NCBI RefSeq assembly: GCF_052857255.1
Contig: NC_135502.1
Coordinates: 156,102,599-156,166,598, forward strand
DNA: 64,000 nt
Direction: 5' to 3'
DNA from: Amblyomma americanum
Lineage: Eukaryota > Arthropoda > Arachnida > Ixodida > Ixodidae
Shown here: positions 34,665-46,500 of the stretch, piece after piece
Layout: every line of letters begins with the position of its first letter
How positions within the stretch are numbered: position 1 is the stretch's first letter
Position numbers and translations under genes: made by a program
Notes under the pieces: model-generated
What the model saw: the letters and a program-made list of their open reading frames with translations, nothing else
The model's database searches: none
What the model was told of the DNA's origin: nothing

Positions 34665-37600
34665 GATCTGAAGACCATGCGAGGCGAACACACTGCGCAG
34701 CTTTTGAATAGTACTGTCTGTCGTTGCTGAATTCATCACGAACACTTCTACCCATTTCGAGTGTGAATCCACCAACACTAAAAGCCACTGGTCGTTTGTG
34801 AATGCGAAATTAAGGTAGATTCTTTGCCAACTGCGGCAAGGCCAACCCCATGTTTATAGTGGGGCCTTCCGAAAAGCAGTCCGCGCCAACTGACAATACG
34901 GCGACCTTTAACAACACACTCAATGTCTTGGGTTAACTGAGGCCACCAGACATAGCTACGTGCGAGCATTTTCATACGCGCAACTCCGGGGTGGCCTTCG
35001 TGCAAAAGTGCCAACACTTGTTTGCGCAAGCAGTGGGGAACAATCACACGATTTCCCGTGTACGCACTGCTGGTCTACAGACAGTTTATGCCAACGAAAA
35101 AAGTATGGGGACAATTCACTGTCAGCTACATGTGTAGGCCAGCCACACATCGTGTTCGTCAACCCTTTAGATAGCACTCTATCCGTGCTCGTTTCCTTCC
35201 TAATCGCGTCCACAGAGAAGGAAAGTTCATTCATAACTGAACTGAGAAAAAATGTACTTAATCTGAGACATCTTGATCATTCGCGAACGGCAAGCGCGAA
35301 AGCGCGTCAGCGTTTCCAACGTAGCTGCCCTTATGATACACCCATTTGTATTCGTACGCAACTATGATCAAAGCCAAGCGTTACATGCGTGCTTTTGACG
35401 TTACTGGAACGGGCTTGCCGTGCGCCAGAAGGCTAGCTATTGGCTGGTAATCTGAATAAATGATAAAACTACGCTCAAACAGATACTTGTGAAACTTCTT
35501 CAACCCATACACCACGGCGATAGCCTCTTTTTCAATGTGAGCATAACATTACTCAGCTTTGCTCAGCGCCCTAGACGCATATGCAATTTGCAATCTTATG
35601 AAACAGAATGGCGCCAACGACATACGTGGATGCGTCACACACAAGCCCTATCGATTTGTTGGAGTCGTAGTATGTAAAAAGATTATCTGTCGGTAGCCAC
35701 GCTTTACTTTCCTGAACCGCTTCCTTTGCCTCACGTGTCTACTGAAGCCTTTTCCTTGGTTTACAACGTCGTGCAATGACCTCAGCATTGCGCCCATTTT
35801 GTGAACAAACTTTATATAAAAGGTAATCAAACCCAGGCAAGCTCCCAATTGTGCCTCATTCTTCGGTGCCGGCGCCTTCGTTATCGCCTTCATTTTTCAT
35901 CTCAGAGGCGTATGCCCTTTTCGTTAAGAATGTGCCCAAAGTACAATACCGACGTTTGAAATAGTTTGCACTTTTCTTTTTTCACTTTTATGCCTCTGTC
36001 CTGAAACCGTCACAGCACACTTTCCACTTTATCAAAACAGTCATCAAATGCAGCCCCTACAATCAGCACGTCGTCCAGATAGACGCTACACGATCAAGTG
36101 CCTTCAACACGTCATCCGTGACTGAAATAAAGATTGAAGGTGCGCTTGTAATGCCATAGGGTAAACGCGTGTGCTTGAACAATCCTAGGTGCGTGTTCAC
36201 CAAGAGTAGCGACTACGGACGCAACACCAGCTGCTGATATGCAGTAGACAGATCAAGCAGCTTAACATATTTACAGCCAGCCATTTTTATAAACAGATCC
36301 TCCATAATAGGAAGGGGATAGTGATCCATTCTTAGGCATGGATTTAGTGTCACTTTGAAATCCTCACACATCCTGATGTGGTTGTTCGGTTTAGGCACGA
36401 CCACTAGTGGGGTCGCCCACTCACTCTGCTTAACAAGTACTAACGAGATTCTGCAATTCTGAACAAACTGCTTCCCTAACCGTCAATGGCACCAGTCGCG
36501 CTTTACAAAAAAGCTGGTGTACTATCCTCTTTAAGCCCCAATTTAATGGCGCTGTTCTTGAGCAGGCCTAGCGTAGGCTAAAAAATCTCGGCCTACTTTT
36601 CAAGCAACGCTAACACTTTGTCCAGGCGAACCCCATGCACACTAGACCAGTCTCACTTACGCGCCGCCAGCCAGTCACGTCCCAAAAGCACAGTGTTGGT
36701 ATTCTCGTTTGTCATCACGACAATTAAAGGAAGCTGCTTGTGCTGGCCGTTGTGCTCTACCGAAACGGTTAGCTTCCCTGTTACCGGCAGCGGTGTGCCT
36801 CCGTAAGTTTTAAGCTTTAGACAGCATGGTTCTTTGGGTAGGGTGAGCAGTATTTCTTGTACAGTGCTTCTGGTACAACTGCTACAGGTGCCTCCGTATC
36901 AATCTGCATGCGAACATTTTTTTGCTAAAATCTTCAGAAAAATTTCGTAAGGTTTTTGCGACCTTCCAATGAATATATATTGTGCAGCGCCAGTTCACAC
37001 GTGTCACTGTCGTCAGCTGTGGAGTTCGTAGAGTCTATTTCTGTCCCTGCATATTCTCGCTAAGCGTCCAACAAGGTTACACAACCGACAACCATACTTC
37101 CGAAATTTCCAGGTAGGCGCTTCAAACTATGAGCCGCATCGGAAACAGTCCAGCGATTTCGTCACCCTTGCCCCAACGGGTCCCGTTGCAGTTTCTTCTT
37201 TACTACGCGGTGAGCGTTTTCCGGCGCCTCGCTTTCGGTGAAGAACGCTGACGATCCCTTGCCCCACGTTGGGCTGGAAATGCTGGCTTTCCTTGCAGGA
37301 CAAACTCGATATTCCTCGCGATATCGCAGGAAGTTTTAAACATCCTTCAGGAAATCCAGTTGCGTTTTTTTGTCACAGAGTCCGGCCACAAAACGGCTGC
37401 GAGCAGAATTGTGCAGAAATGTTCCGAAGTCGCAAGACCCCGACAACCGTTTCAACTCTTCCGCTAACGCTGCCAGTGTTTCTCCTTCTTGCTGAAAACG
37501 CGGGTAAATTTGAACAGCTCTGGAATTACAGAGGGTTTTGGTACATACTGCGCTCGCATGGTTTGCACCAGCTGTGCGTAGGTCTTGTTTCCGGCTTCTC

Positions 37601-37834
37601 CGGTTCTAGTAAAATGTTTATCGCCTTGTATGCTTTCTTCCCTATTGCCGTTATGAACACTGAGATCTTCAAGTCGTCGCTCACCTTAGAGGCATTCATG
37701 AAGTGGTGGAATCTCTCCATGTAGGACTCAAAATCTTCGCCGTGCTCGATGAACTGATCGAACGTTCCACTCATCGCCATCCTGCCAGTCTCCTCGCAAC
37801 ACACTCCGGGACCGCTGCGAGTGGTCTCTTGCAA
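34665..37834 (-). pseudogene. Gypsy element C gag-pol, broken and 3'-truncated
   Basis: The order is standard Ty3/gypsy on the minus strand. Gag has 'MSGTFDQFIEHGEDFESYME' (about 37775). Protease has 'QIDTEAPVAVVPE' (about 36905), where DTE replaces DTG. RT has 'VVVPKPNNHIRMC'-type sequence and 'LLDLSTAYQQLVL' (about 36240) with a catalytic Asp, and a thumb with 'LGLITFYIKFVHKMG' (about 35830). RNase H traces lie at 35330-35650. Integrase has an H2C2 region 'LLHEGHPGVARMKMLARSYV' (about 34990) and 'LVLVDSHSKWVEVF' (about 34760), the first core Asp. Coding stops being recognisable near 34670, in the integrase core. Many stops and shifts occur. Only the 5' LTR is present. Confidence 0.8.
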
Positions 37835-37845
37835 CCCGACGGGAC

Positions 37846-37870
37846 TGTGATCCCATGCTCGTCGCCAGTA
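37846..37870 (-). other. Primer-binding-site region of gypsy element C
   Basis: Directly inside the 5' LTR, the minus strand reads TACTGGCGACGAGCATGGGA. A TGG start 3 nt from the LTR end is expected for a tRNA primer-binding site. The tRNA was not identified. Confidence 0.5.
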
Positions 37871-38057
37871 TGTTGTAGCTGAGAGCGATGAGGCAGAGCC
37901 AGGGTAACGAGCGACGTAGACGCTTTATTGGCACGCCCATACCGGGCCGACAATGCACTATTCCCGCGGAACGCAGCACTTATGTAGCGCCGAGAGACGC
38001 GCTATCAATGTGACGTCACACGCGCTTCGCATGACACCACAAAAAGAAACCCTAACA
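37871..38057 (-). repeat. 5' LTR of gypsy element C (187 bp)
   Basis: The minus strand starts TGTTAGGGTTTC, ends CAGCTACAACA, and carries a CAATAAAG poly(A) signal (37921-37930). A TACATAAG sequence upstream is a possible TATA substitute. It lies between the primer-binding site and interrupted LINE ORF1 sequence. No second copy is in the window. Confidence 0.7.
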
Positions 38058-38766
38058 GGCATCATAGACAACATACAAGACTTATCTATAGAACCCACAT
38101 ATTGCGCCTGCCAGTATTCTCCCTCAAAATGCCGCCCTGTCATAGTCAAGTTCAACACCTTCAGACTAAAAGGACGTGTACTTTCGACACGTAATAAACT
38201 TAAAATGAGCGTGTTACAGTGTTCGAACATTTTTTCTCGCCACGCGTACTGCCAGAACTAAGCTTGTTGAGTTCGCGAAAGGTCGTCCCGACTCCCTTAG
38301 ATTTCAATTGCGCTGCAATAAAATCACAGAGAATGTGAAATTATACACGTATTGTGCCTCCACTGATAGCATAGCTGAGACTGCCATGCTAAATATGAGC
38401 AGATGCTTTCCACGGCGGTGCGCCGTTTCATAACATAGCCGTAATTGATTGCATAGTTGAGTCGAGTCTGCGGCGCGCCAAAATATAGATGCTTGCTACG
38501 GTGGAGCGTCATCACATGATTACAGCTAAGAAAACGGGAGGGGAAGTGGAACACGTCTTTTAAACACAGAGGTGTTGTTTTATAACATACTTAGCATCCT
38601 TAACAAGCGCATTGAGCTAGCCTCTGAATTTGATACTATAAACGCCGACATTATTGCGTTAACGGAGACCTGCTTCGACCACAAAGTAATGAGTGGAAAC
38701 TCTTCCCGACAGCCCTCAGGTTTTCCTTTTATCGTCCAAAGTAGCACAAAGTGGGCTACAAATTAG
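38058..38766 (+). pseudogene. CR1-like LINE: ORF1 RNA-binding part and start of ORF2 endonuclease
   Basis: The ORF1 part (38058-38430) contains 'SPSKCRPVIVKFNTFRLKGR' (about 38115-38175), then after a stop and shift 'KLVEFAKGRPDSLRFQLR' (about 38260-38315), the RRM-like and C-terminal pattern of LINE ORF1 RNA-binding proteins. About 140 bp on, ORF2 begins with 'YNILSILNKRIELASEF' and 'NADIIALTETCFD' (38580-38685), the first catalytic Glu motif of an AP-type endonuclease. Gypsy element C cuts it on the left, and a GGGCAGCCCA repeat replaces it on the right at about 38757. Confidence 0.75.
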
Positions 38767-39255
38767 GGCCTCTTGTCGGTCCCATGTGAGCAGTCCATAT
38801 GGGCCCCATGTGGATTATGCAACTCGTGCCCATGAGGGGCCCCAACAGGCAGCCCACTTGGGCTCCCCCAATGGAGCCAGAGGGGAACCAGCTTGGGCAG
38901 CCCACCTCAGGGCAAATAAGGGCAGACTGCTTGGGCCTGCCCAGAGGGGCTCATGCCCCGCACACATGGGCAGCCCATTTCGTTTGCCCCAAAGTAACCC
39001 GACCTGGCTCAACGTAGGCCACTCATTTTCAACGCCGTTGTGGGGTCCTTGTTGGGCCAAAATGAACATCCCCTTTTTATGCAATTATATAGCCCAGTTA
39101 AGCCCAAAGTGGCAGCCCCCGTTGGTTGCCTAGATGAAGCCGTGCGTGCCCAAGTGGGCAGCCCAATTTGGCCCAGACCGGGCTTTATAAGAGCAACCAT
39201 ACTGGGCTGCCATGATGAAGCGCAGTTTGGGCCAAGTGGGCAACCCATTTATAAG
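38757..39255. repeat. GGGCAGCCCA-type degenerate satellite
   Basis: Palindrome-related words such as GGCAGCCCACTTGGGC, GGGCAGCCCACC, GGGCAGCCCATTT, GTGGGCAGCCCAATTTGGCC and CTGGGCTGCC recur about every 30-60 bp on both strands. The array starts inside LINE endonuclease coding sequence. Long open frames on both strands follow from the lack of stops in this motif and are not genes. Confidence 0.7.
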
Positions 39256-42200
39256 CTCTACAAAGCACTGGCTGCACAGACATTACTCATGAAGAACCAG
39301 GTGAATTTATAGATAATTCCATGTACTCACAGCGACATCTTATGCAGACGCACCAATATCTGCAGCTTCTTTGCCTTAGCATGGCAGTGCAAACCTGAAG
39401 TATGGTATATCAAATTCACAACTCGTTTTGCTGCACGTTTTATTGCATTAATTCACAAAAGGGAGAACTCAGTGGTCAGGATGGTGTGCACGCGTCAAGT
39501 TCATTCTGGCCTTGGACCACCGTCCCGTTCCCCTGGCGCCACACAAGAAGTTTGCAATCCGGTAGTTGACACGGGCGACATCCGAATCAGGCACCCTCTG
39601 CTGCACAGCAGCTGTAATCAAACAGTTCGTAATTACGAATTTGAAAAACATGAATTTTCTGCTCTGTGGTCAAACCTTGCAATAACATAAAGACAGCAGC
39701 AGAACACATTTAGTGTATTAGCAATAATAAAAGAAGGCACGAAGTTTACGAAAATCTGTGAAGGCGTGTGAGTTGTGCAAACCAAATGGAGTAAGCACAG
39801 TGTCGCTAGCGACTCACAAAAGGACTGTTTTCTGAGAGAGCAAAAGAAAAGAAAAAAGACTGCAGTAAGCTCTATTCAAAACCACGGCAAATTATTTCTA
39901 CCCCGGAATCTTGAAAACATTATTCCAATCGAATGTGCACTACAATTTTCGTGAAGTAAACCGAGTAAAACACAATTTACTCGCTATTTGCAGTTTCCGA
40001 ATTATTGACACATTTTTGTGATCGTTACAATAAATTTCAGCAAATGTTGATACACAATGAGCTGAAATCAGTAAATAAATGTTTCTGCTCGCAAATATGC
40101 ACTTTTATATTAAAACCTGCAACAGACATTTTATTTCGAACAAGAGTACTCAACTAGTCACATAGCACCGATGCATATGTATCTGCTCTGCATAGTCTGT
40201 GAAAGAATGTAATTCCAGTTTCCTGTAATGACACTACTTTACCTAGGGAATACTACTGTTAGCCTGTTGGAATAAATAATGCATGCTAAAACAAAAAATT
40301 CAATCCCACTGAAAACAGCCGTTGTATGCTAAAAACGGGCAGAAATAAAAGTACAAGCATTATTGCTTTTCACTAATTACATAGCAGGAAGCACCACCAA
40401 CCAATTCTTTACAGCATATTCCACATGCAATGTCACACTGCGACTTTGATGTACTGATCATGGCATATTTTCATTGTAATAATGTCAAACTTGTGTCAAC
40501 TGGTGGAAAAACTTTCAATTTAAATTCAATATTTGCTACATTGAATTATGTTTTACATCTGACAGGTATCAACATCTCAAACAGTCCCACAAAATTTTTA
40601 CTGATGACAAAAAAGAACAATAATGCCCTTAATGCGTCCAATTTTGTACGCCAAATAATGCAGGCTTATATAATACATTGACTACTAATAAAAGATGAGG
40701 CTATATGAATGTGCTATTCTAGATTCTTAAGTGGCTGCTGATCATGCATCCAGAAGACTATTCAGCCATACGACATCTCGGAACCAGAAAATGTTAACAA
40801 TTTAAGTATTTTGCTATTAGCAAATTCTACACAACCAATGCCATATTTTTGGAGTACACAGGTGATCAGTGAGTGCAGAACATTTTCTGTGATGCATATG
40901 TAGTTAGCAGCCCATTCGTACATTTTCAGCATTCCAAGGTGGAACTAGATATAGAAAGGGGTACTTTTTATATGAACATTAGGCAAGCGACAAGTTGGGT
41001 GCCGCTGCAGAATTTGGCTGGTGCCAGCACCACATAGCATGGAAAGTTTCTACGAGTTAGTGTAGCGCTGGCATGGTTTTCATTGGTAATGTGACATGCC
41101 ACAGATCACCTCAGTCTACGTAGAAGGCTTCGCGCCAATAGCTTACTCCTAGTCAGGTTCATTATTGTCATCATGCTTAGAGGAACATTTGTTTTTCATG
41201 CATAACAGCTGACAGGCCTACCTCGACCAGAAAAGGAAGAACACAACTGAAACTTTATAAAAACTTTCAAAGCTAATAAAAAAATGTGGCTGTTCCAATG
41301 CAGGGCGTGGTCGGAAAACTGGCCCAGCTAGAAGGAGGCTGGGCAAATGCTAGACAATATTAGCTAACAAATGTCACTGTCAGATTTCTTGCGTGCGACC
41401 CTCTCAACTCCACTTTGATTTGCATTTTTGCCAATTTATTTTTTCTGGCCTCTAACTCTAAAGTATCCCCTTGGAAACGAAGGTGGCCTAGATATGAGCA
41501 ACGATGGAACAATAAAGAGCACAAATTTTGGCTAAAGGGGTTGCAAAAAAAGGGGATTCAGAAAGTGGCCATCACATATGTTAATTGTGCAGTTGAAATG
41601 AACCTGAGCGTGCATGCCACGTACAAGTCCTCGAGAGCAAGCTCGTAATTTGCAAGATATTTTCAAAAATTCGCGTTTTTGCTCCACAACCCACGTCACC
41701 GGGCGTTCGGGCGCAGTGGGACTCGCCAAAGCATGCCCTATTACCCCCCCCCCCGAATATTTTTGAACTGTTTCAGAAACCCAAGAATGATTTCACCAAA
41801 TTTCATGCAAGCAAATTGCACATGCCACTGCAAGGCTTTGACAAAGAGTTACAAAGTTAAAAATAATACAGCTCAAGGATGCAGACTATGCTACAACTTC
41901 CAAAAAATGCCAATGAGTGAGAGCAAAAAAAATGCAGTTATCTTTCACTCCATATTTTTATGCATCCAGGTTGCTGTTAAAGTTCAATTTTCTAGGCAGG
42001 TAATTTCAATTTTCGTTACCTGAAGCAGCCATAAACTTCAGCACGAACATATTATATAAGCGCCAACCTGGCGATATCAAAAATCAGCAATTTTATGCAT
42101 GCTACTCAGGGAGTGGAGGGGGAATGTTGCGTCCTTCTGTGTGGAGTCCTTTCACAGCAGGGCTTTTACTGTCTACGCTAGTCCCGTGCCATGACATCCA

Positions 42201-43385
42201 ATTCACGAGCCTCAGAGGAAAAGCTACATATTTTGCACCGCAGCCTTTTAGAGTGCTGTACCTATGTTTACCACCAAGCTGTGGCTTAAAGCTGCACGCA
42301 AGGTGATTATGAGCTTGTCTTTTCACCACAAGAACTCGATAGCTAAGTAACCACACACATTTAAATAACCAGCGAAAACAGTGCTGACAGATACAACGCT
42401 AATCGCAGAATCTCCGTGTTGACGAATCTCATGAGAGAAACGTGCAACGGGAAAACCTTATAAAACAACCACTCTAAAGAAGAGCCCTTCGGTCAAGGTC
42501 TTAAAGGCTTTCTTCAAGTTCGTCAACATCTTCCATGAAACTCAATTGGACCACCTCTTCTCCGAGACAATGCTGCAGAGAAACTGCGTGAATTCCATTG
42601 AGCTTTTTGGTGTAAGCTCTGATCTTCATCAGGAGCTGCACTATCCGATTGTTGAAGCAATGTTCAAAACCCCTGATTACAAAAAGACGTCCCATATCCC
42701 TCTCAGTGCTTTGGTATGGCTAAACGAATCAAAATTTGGTATACACCACATTTATTGCACAGCACAGCAGTAATTTTTTTTTAATTCAGTGCCATCTTAA
42801 AATGGTCAGTATCTCCAAGATGAATGCACAATGATGTGTCTCTATTCGAGCCACTCTGGTTAGAAATTATGAATTTCTGGTGCATTTAAACTGGCAGTGA
42901 AACATCGTGACATTCTCAGACGGCAGTACCTTGCACTTATGAAAGGAGCCTACAGCTATTGACATGAATGAAATCATAGGAAAATATTTTATCTTAATAA
43001 ATGTAAAATAATATTGTAATCACGGAGAAAATTGATTAGAAAGAAGGAGTGATGCAAACCTGCGAGCGCAAAATATTATGTTCGGGGCTCTACCAAATCT
43101 CCTAAGACGACAGCTGTTCAAGCTTCTTTCGTAGGTATTTGATGCATGTAACCTATCCTTCATACGTTCACTAGCACCATCCTTGTCCATAGCGACCGAC
43201 ATAGTATGTTCTGTAGCAAGTGTCACATGGAACATGATCAGAAAGGAGTCGAACTTGTGCGATAACCCTCTTGAACTACCCGTGGCAGCAAGGCTGTCAG
43301 AATCTATGTCCTTTATTAGAACAAGTGGCTTTATTAACGCGAAAGTGTTAGAGGCTCCATTCTCCAGAAAATACTGTGTGTTTCC
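39256..43385. other. No recognisable gene; AT-rich
   Basis: This long AT-rich stretch has a C-run near 41745. A minus-strand frame of 64 codons at 42501-42695 (ending in an acidic tail) and a plus-strand frame of 125 codons at 43183-43560 that runs into the TG repeat are the longest. Neither shows a motif I recognise. Confidence 0.45.
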
Positions 43386-43430
43386 GTGTGCGCGTGTGCG
43401 TGTGTGTGTGTGTGTGTGTGCGCGCGCGCG

Positions 43431-43480
<50 letters not shown>

Positions 43481-43497
43481 CGTGCGCGTGCGTGCGT

Positions 43498-43529
<32 letters not shown>
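43386..43529. repeat. (TG)n/(CG) microsatellite
   Basis: About 144 bp of nearly pure alternating purine-pyrimidine sequence. It is mostly TG, with interspersed CG steps such as GTGCGCGCGCGTGTGTGCG. Alternating Cys/Val frames arise from it and are not genes. Confidence 0.95.
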
Positions 43530-46500
43530 TTGTTTCGTTTTTTTACTGTTTTATTTGTAGCCTCTTTTATTTTTGGCAGTGTTACTTTTTTTAGCCTTCA
43601 CCCTTGTTATACGTTTTTTTTTGCATGGATATTTTAAGTGTTAATTGATCTCCCATCAATGCCTTTTTTACTTGATTTTATACCGATTCTTCGCCTGTTT
43701 TTAATGACTCCTTTTTTCCACTTATGTTTACGCCTGGCTTTTTCTTTGTTACCTTTTTTGGTGCGTTCGCGTTTGGAAATTCTTGACCTAGCCTTGACTG
43801 CCTTGCGTTCTTTCATGCCAGTTTTTCTCCTTGGAATCGAACTCTCTCTGTATACACTATCAAAACGTGACTTAGACTACCCCCGTCATATCTGTGCAGT
43901 AGATGCGCTTGCGTGTTAATGCCCTTCTGTTACATATAAGGCACGGATCAGACAAGTTAAAAATAAAGTTGACAGTTCAGCGCAAGTGTGTGTTTGTGTC
44001 CTCCCTGTGTCCTTGTCTGCTAGCGCTGCGATTCCTTGATGTTTTTCAAAACAAAAAGATAGCCATGGCTATAGCAGGTTGTCGTTTACATTTGATATGG
44101 CCAGGATTGACTGGGCGGCAGCTTGCGCGTCCTCAAGAGGCCACAATACATGGCAGGAGCTGCCAACTCGGACTTTTCCAGGCAAACTTCGAGATGGGAG
44201 AGTGCGATGGAAATCGAACCCACTGGAACCTTTTCATCCTGAATAAAACAAGGTACTCAGAGTCCAGACTTGCATGTTAGTGTCTCTCAGATAAAACGAG
44301 GCTTTATAGGTGCTATGTCAGCTGGTCTTCCACATAACAGGGCAGCCCACTACTGTAGTGAATGAGCATGTGTGAGATAATAATGGCAAAAACTAAAAGA
44401 CTAATTAGTGATTAAACGAGTAGCAAACTCCGTGTTTGTTGACAAGTATCCAGGAGAGCCGCAGGTGGGAACCGTTAGCGCTGTCTGTCATACCCTTACA
44501 GGCAGTGCTTTAGTGTCCCCTAAATTTCCGGCAGCATCAATCCCACAGGTAGCTTAAGAGGGTGATAACACAAACCTCACTCTTACGTTGGATCACATTT
44601 CATTCGCTGTTACATCGGACAAAGTACATCCAGCGCTATGGACAAGGGTGGTGCTGGTAAACATCTCAAGGTTAGGTTTTACGCAACAATTACCTTCGAA
44701 AGAACATTAAAATGCTGGCACCATAGATCAGTTGTTAGAACACCGAACATGAAATTCGAGGCTCATAAGCTCGCACCCATCTGACTGAATTATGTTGTGC
44801 TTGTTTACTTTCTAATCGATTCTCAATCATTACATTTATTTCACAATGACCTTCAAAAATATCTACTATACCTTCCTGGTGTCGGGAGACATCGGCTTAG
44901 TGTCTAGAGATATACAGGTGCGCCATGTGCCTCCCAGAGGCTTGGATAGCTACAAGCATCGCTTATACTGAATAAAGAATACCTGAGACAGAAAAAGAGA
45001 TATTCAAGCAGGTGGTCGAGTTATCATCATGCATTCTATACACTGTTTGGCAGAGCAGAAAGGGGCTATTATTAAAAAACACCAAAACTATAGGTCTGCT
45101 TCCTTGGCAAGTGCACTTGATATTGGCTGCTTGAAACGCATGGATTCTCGCGGCCTCCTTTCTGGTGCGCTGCGATGACCATCCCCATCCAGTGTCGCAT
45201 CGTCGAAAACTTCCACTGCCTGCGGCTTTGACGAACTGGACTGGCAGATGACCCTGCGCACTGCTCCGCTCTTCCATACATTTTTTGATGCGCGGAAAAA
45301 TTTGGTAAGCGTAACCACATAAACAGCTGGTACACACATGCATATACATGTAGGTTAATTGTACACTACTCTTTTCCTAGTAGTTACTACCTGCTGTGGC
45401 CTCCTTATATCGCAGTATAGTATTTCATCACTACTCCTTCCCCATCTTCAAATAAAATGCGCACATGCTAGGGAGTCTATTCCACATTTTGCTATTAGAA
45501 CTCAGCATACTAAAGAACGACAAATGAATGACTTGCACATAGCGGAGCCTTCAGACAGCTTTTAATTCAAGACGAGAGCCACTATTTGCAATATTTGACT
45601 AGTGGTATTAGGCAGGGTGGGATATTAAACTTAGATCTAGATTCCAGATATTCTGCAATTATCTTGTTGCGTTTCAGGTGAACACATATTTCTGGCTCAA
45701 GGCAGTATTCTGTGCTATTATCAAGAAATTAAATGCAAACAAAGCAACTACGACATTAGCAGCAAAATGAAAATATTAAGAAGGGAGTCTTTAAAATAGT
45801 ATAGGTGGCTCACTTTTAAGACACGAAGACCATAATTTAAGACACTATGTCTCAGCTTTTTTGTTCAAATTTCATTTATTCGTCCCACTACGTCCGCTGT
45901 ACAAAGTGTTTTTTTTCTTATTGTAATTTTCATTCCTTAAAGGAGCCATGACAGCATATTTTCCTGTGCACCCTGCTAATTGTATTAAATTCTCAACACG
46001 TTATACTAAACTTTACAAAAGTGTCAGTTGATTTTGTGTGCTCGATATTTTAAAACACATTTTTTCAATAAATTGAGAAATGTGCAAAATAAAGGAAGGC
46101 ATCTTTCCGCACATAGAAATCTAAAATAGTAACGCAGCGGTACCCGAAAGCTACCGTGGCATCACTTTTACGGATAATCCACCCCTGCGCATATGGAGTC
46201 TCCGATGGCGGCAGAATGGCTTGTGCATGAAAGTGACATCTCGTAAAATGGAATCGAATCCAAAGTGGAAAGTGCCGCCGATTACTGAATCCATTGCTAC
46301 CAGCAGGAGGCAGCTTACTGCCCTGTCAAATCAAAACCATGGCTATTACTTGGACACCTAGACGTTACTGCTGGCGCGCTGCTAACAAGCTGTGAAACAT
46401 TGTGGGCGAAAAAAAGACGAAAACACTCATTCTTTTAGTCATTTCTTCTGGAAAAACATTGTTAAATTGGGTTTACTGATTGTTTCGCTACTTCGGATTC

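Noticed and set aside
38693..39312. Overlapping frames of up to 146 codons on both strands
   Set aside because: The GGGCAGCCCA repeat lacks stop codons in several frames, and there is no domain and no codon-like pattern.
41745..41755. C homopolymer as a feature
   Set aside because: A short mononucleotide run with no context that suggests function.
42501..42695. 64-codon minus-strand frame with an acidic C terminus
   Set aside because: It could be a terminal exon, but nothing upstream on that strand joins to it and no family was recognised.
43183..43637. Cys/Val-alternating proteins of 72-125 codons
   Set aside because: These are translations of the (TG)n microsatellite.
44963..45349. Possible host exon on the minus strand
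   Set aside because: Three frames are open at once, there is no recognisable motif, and no good acceptor site precedes it.
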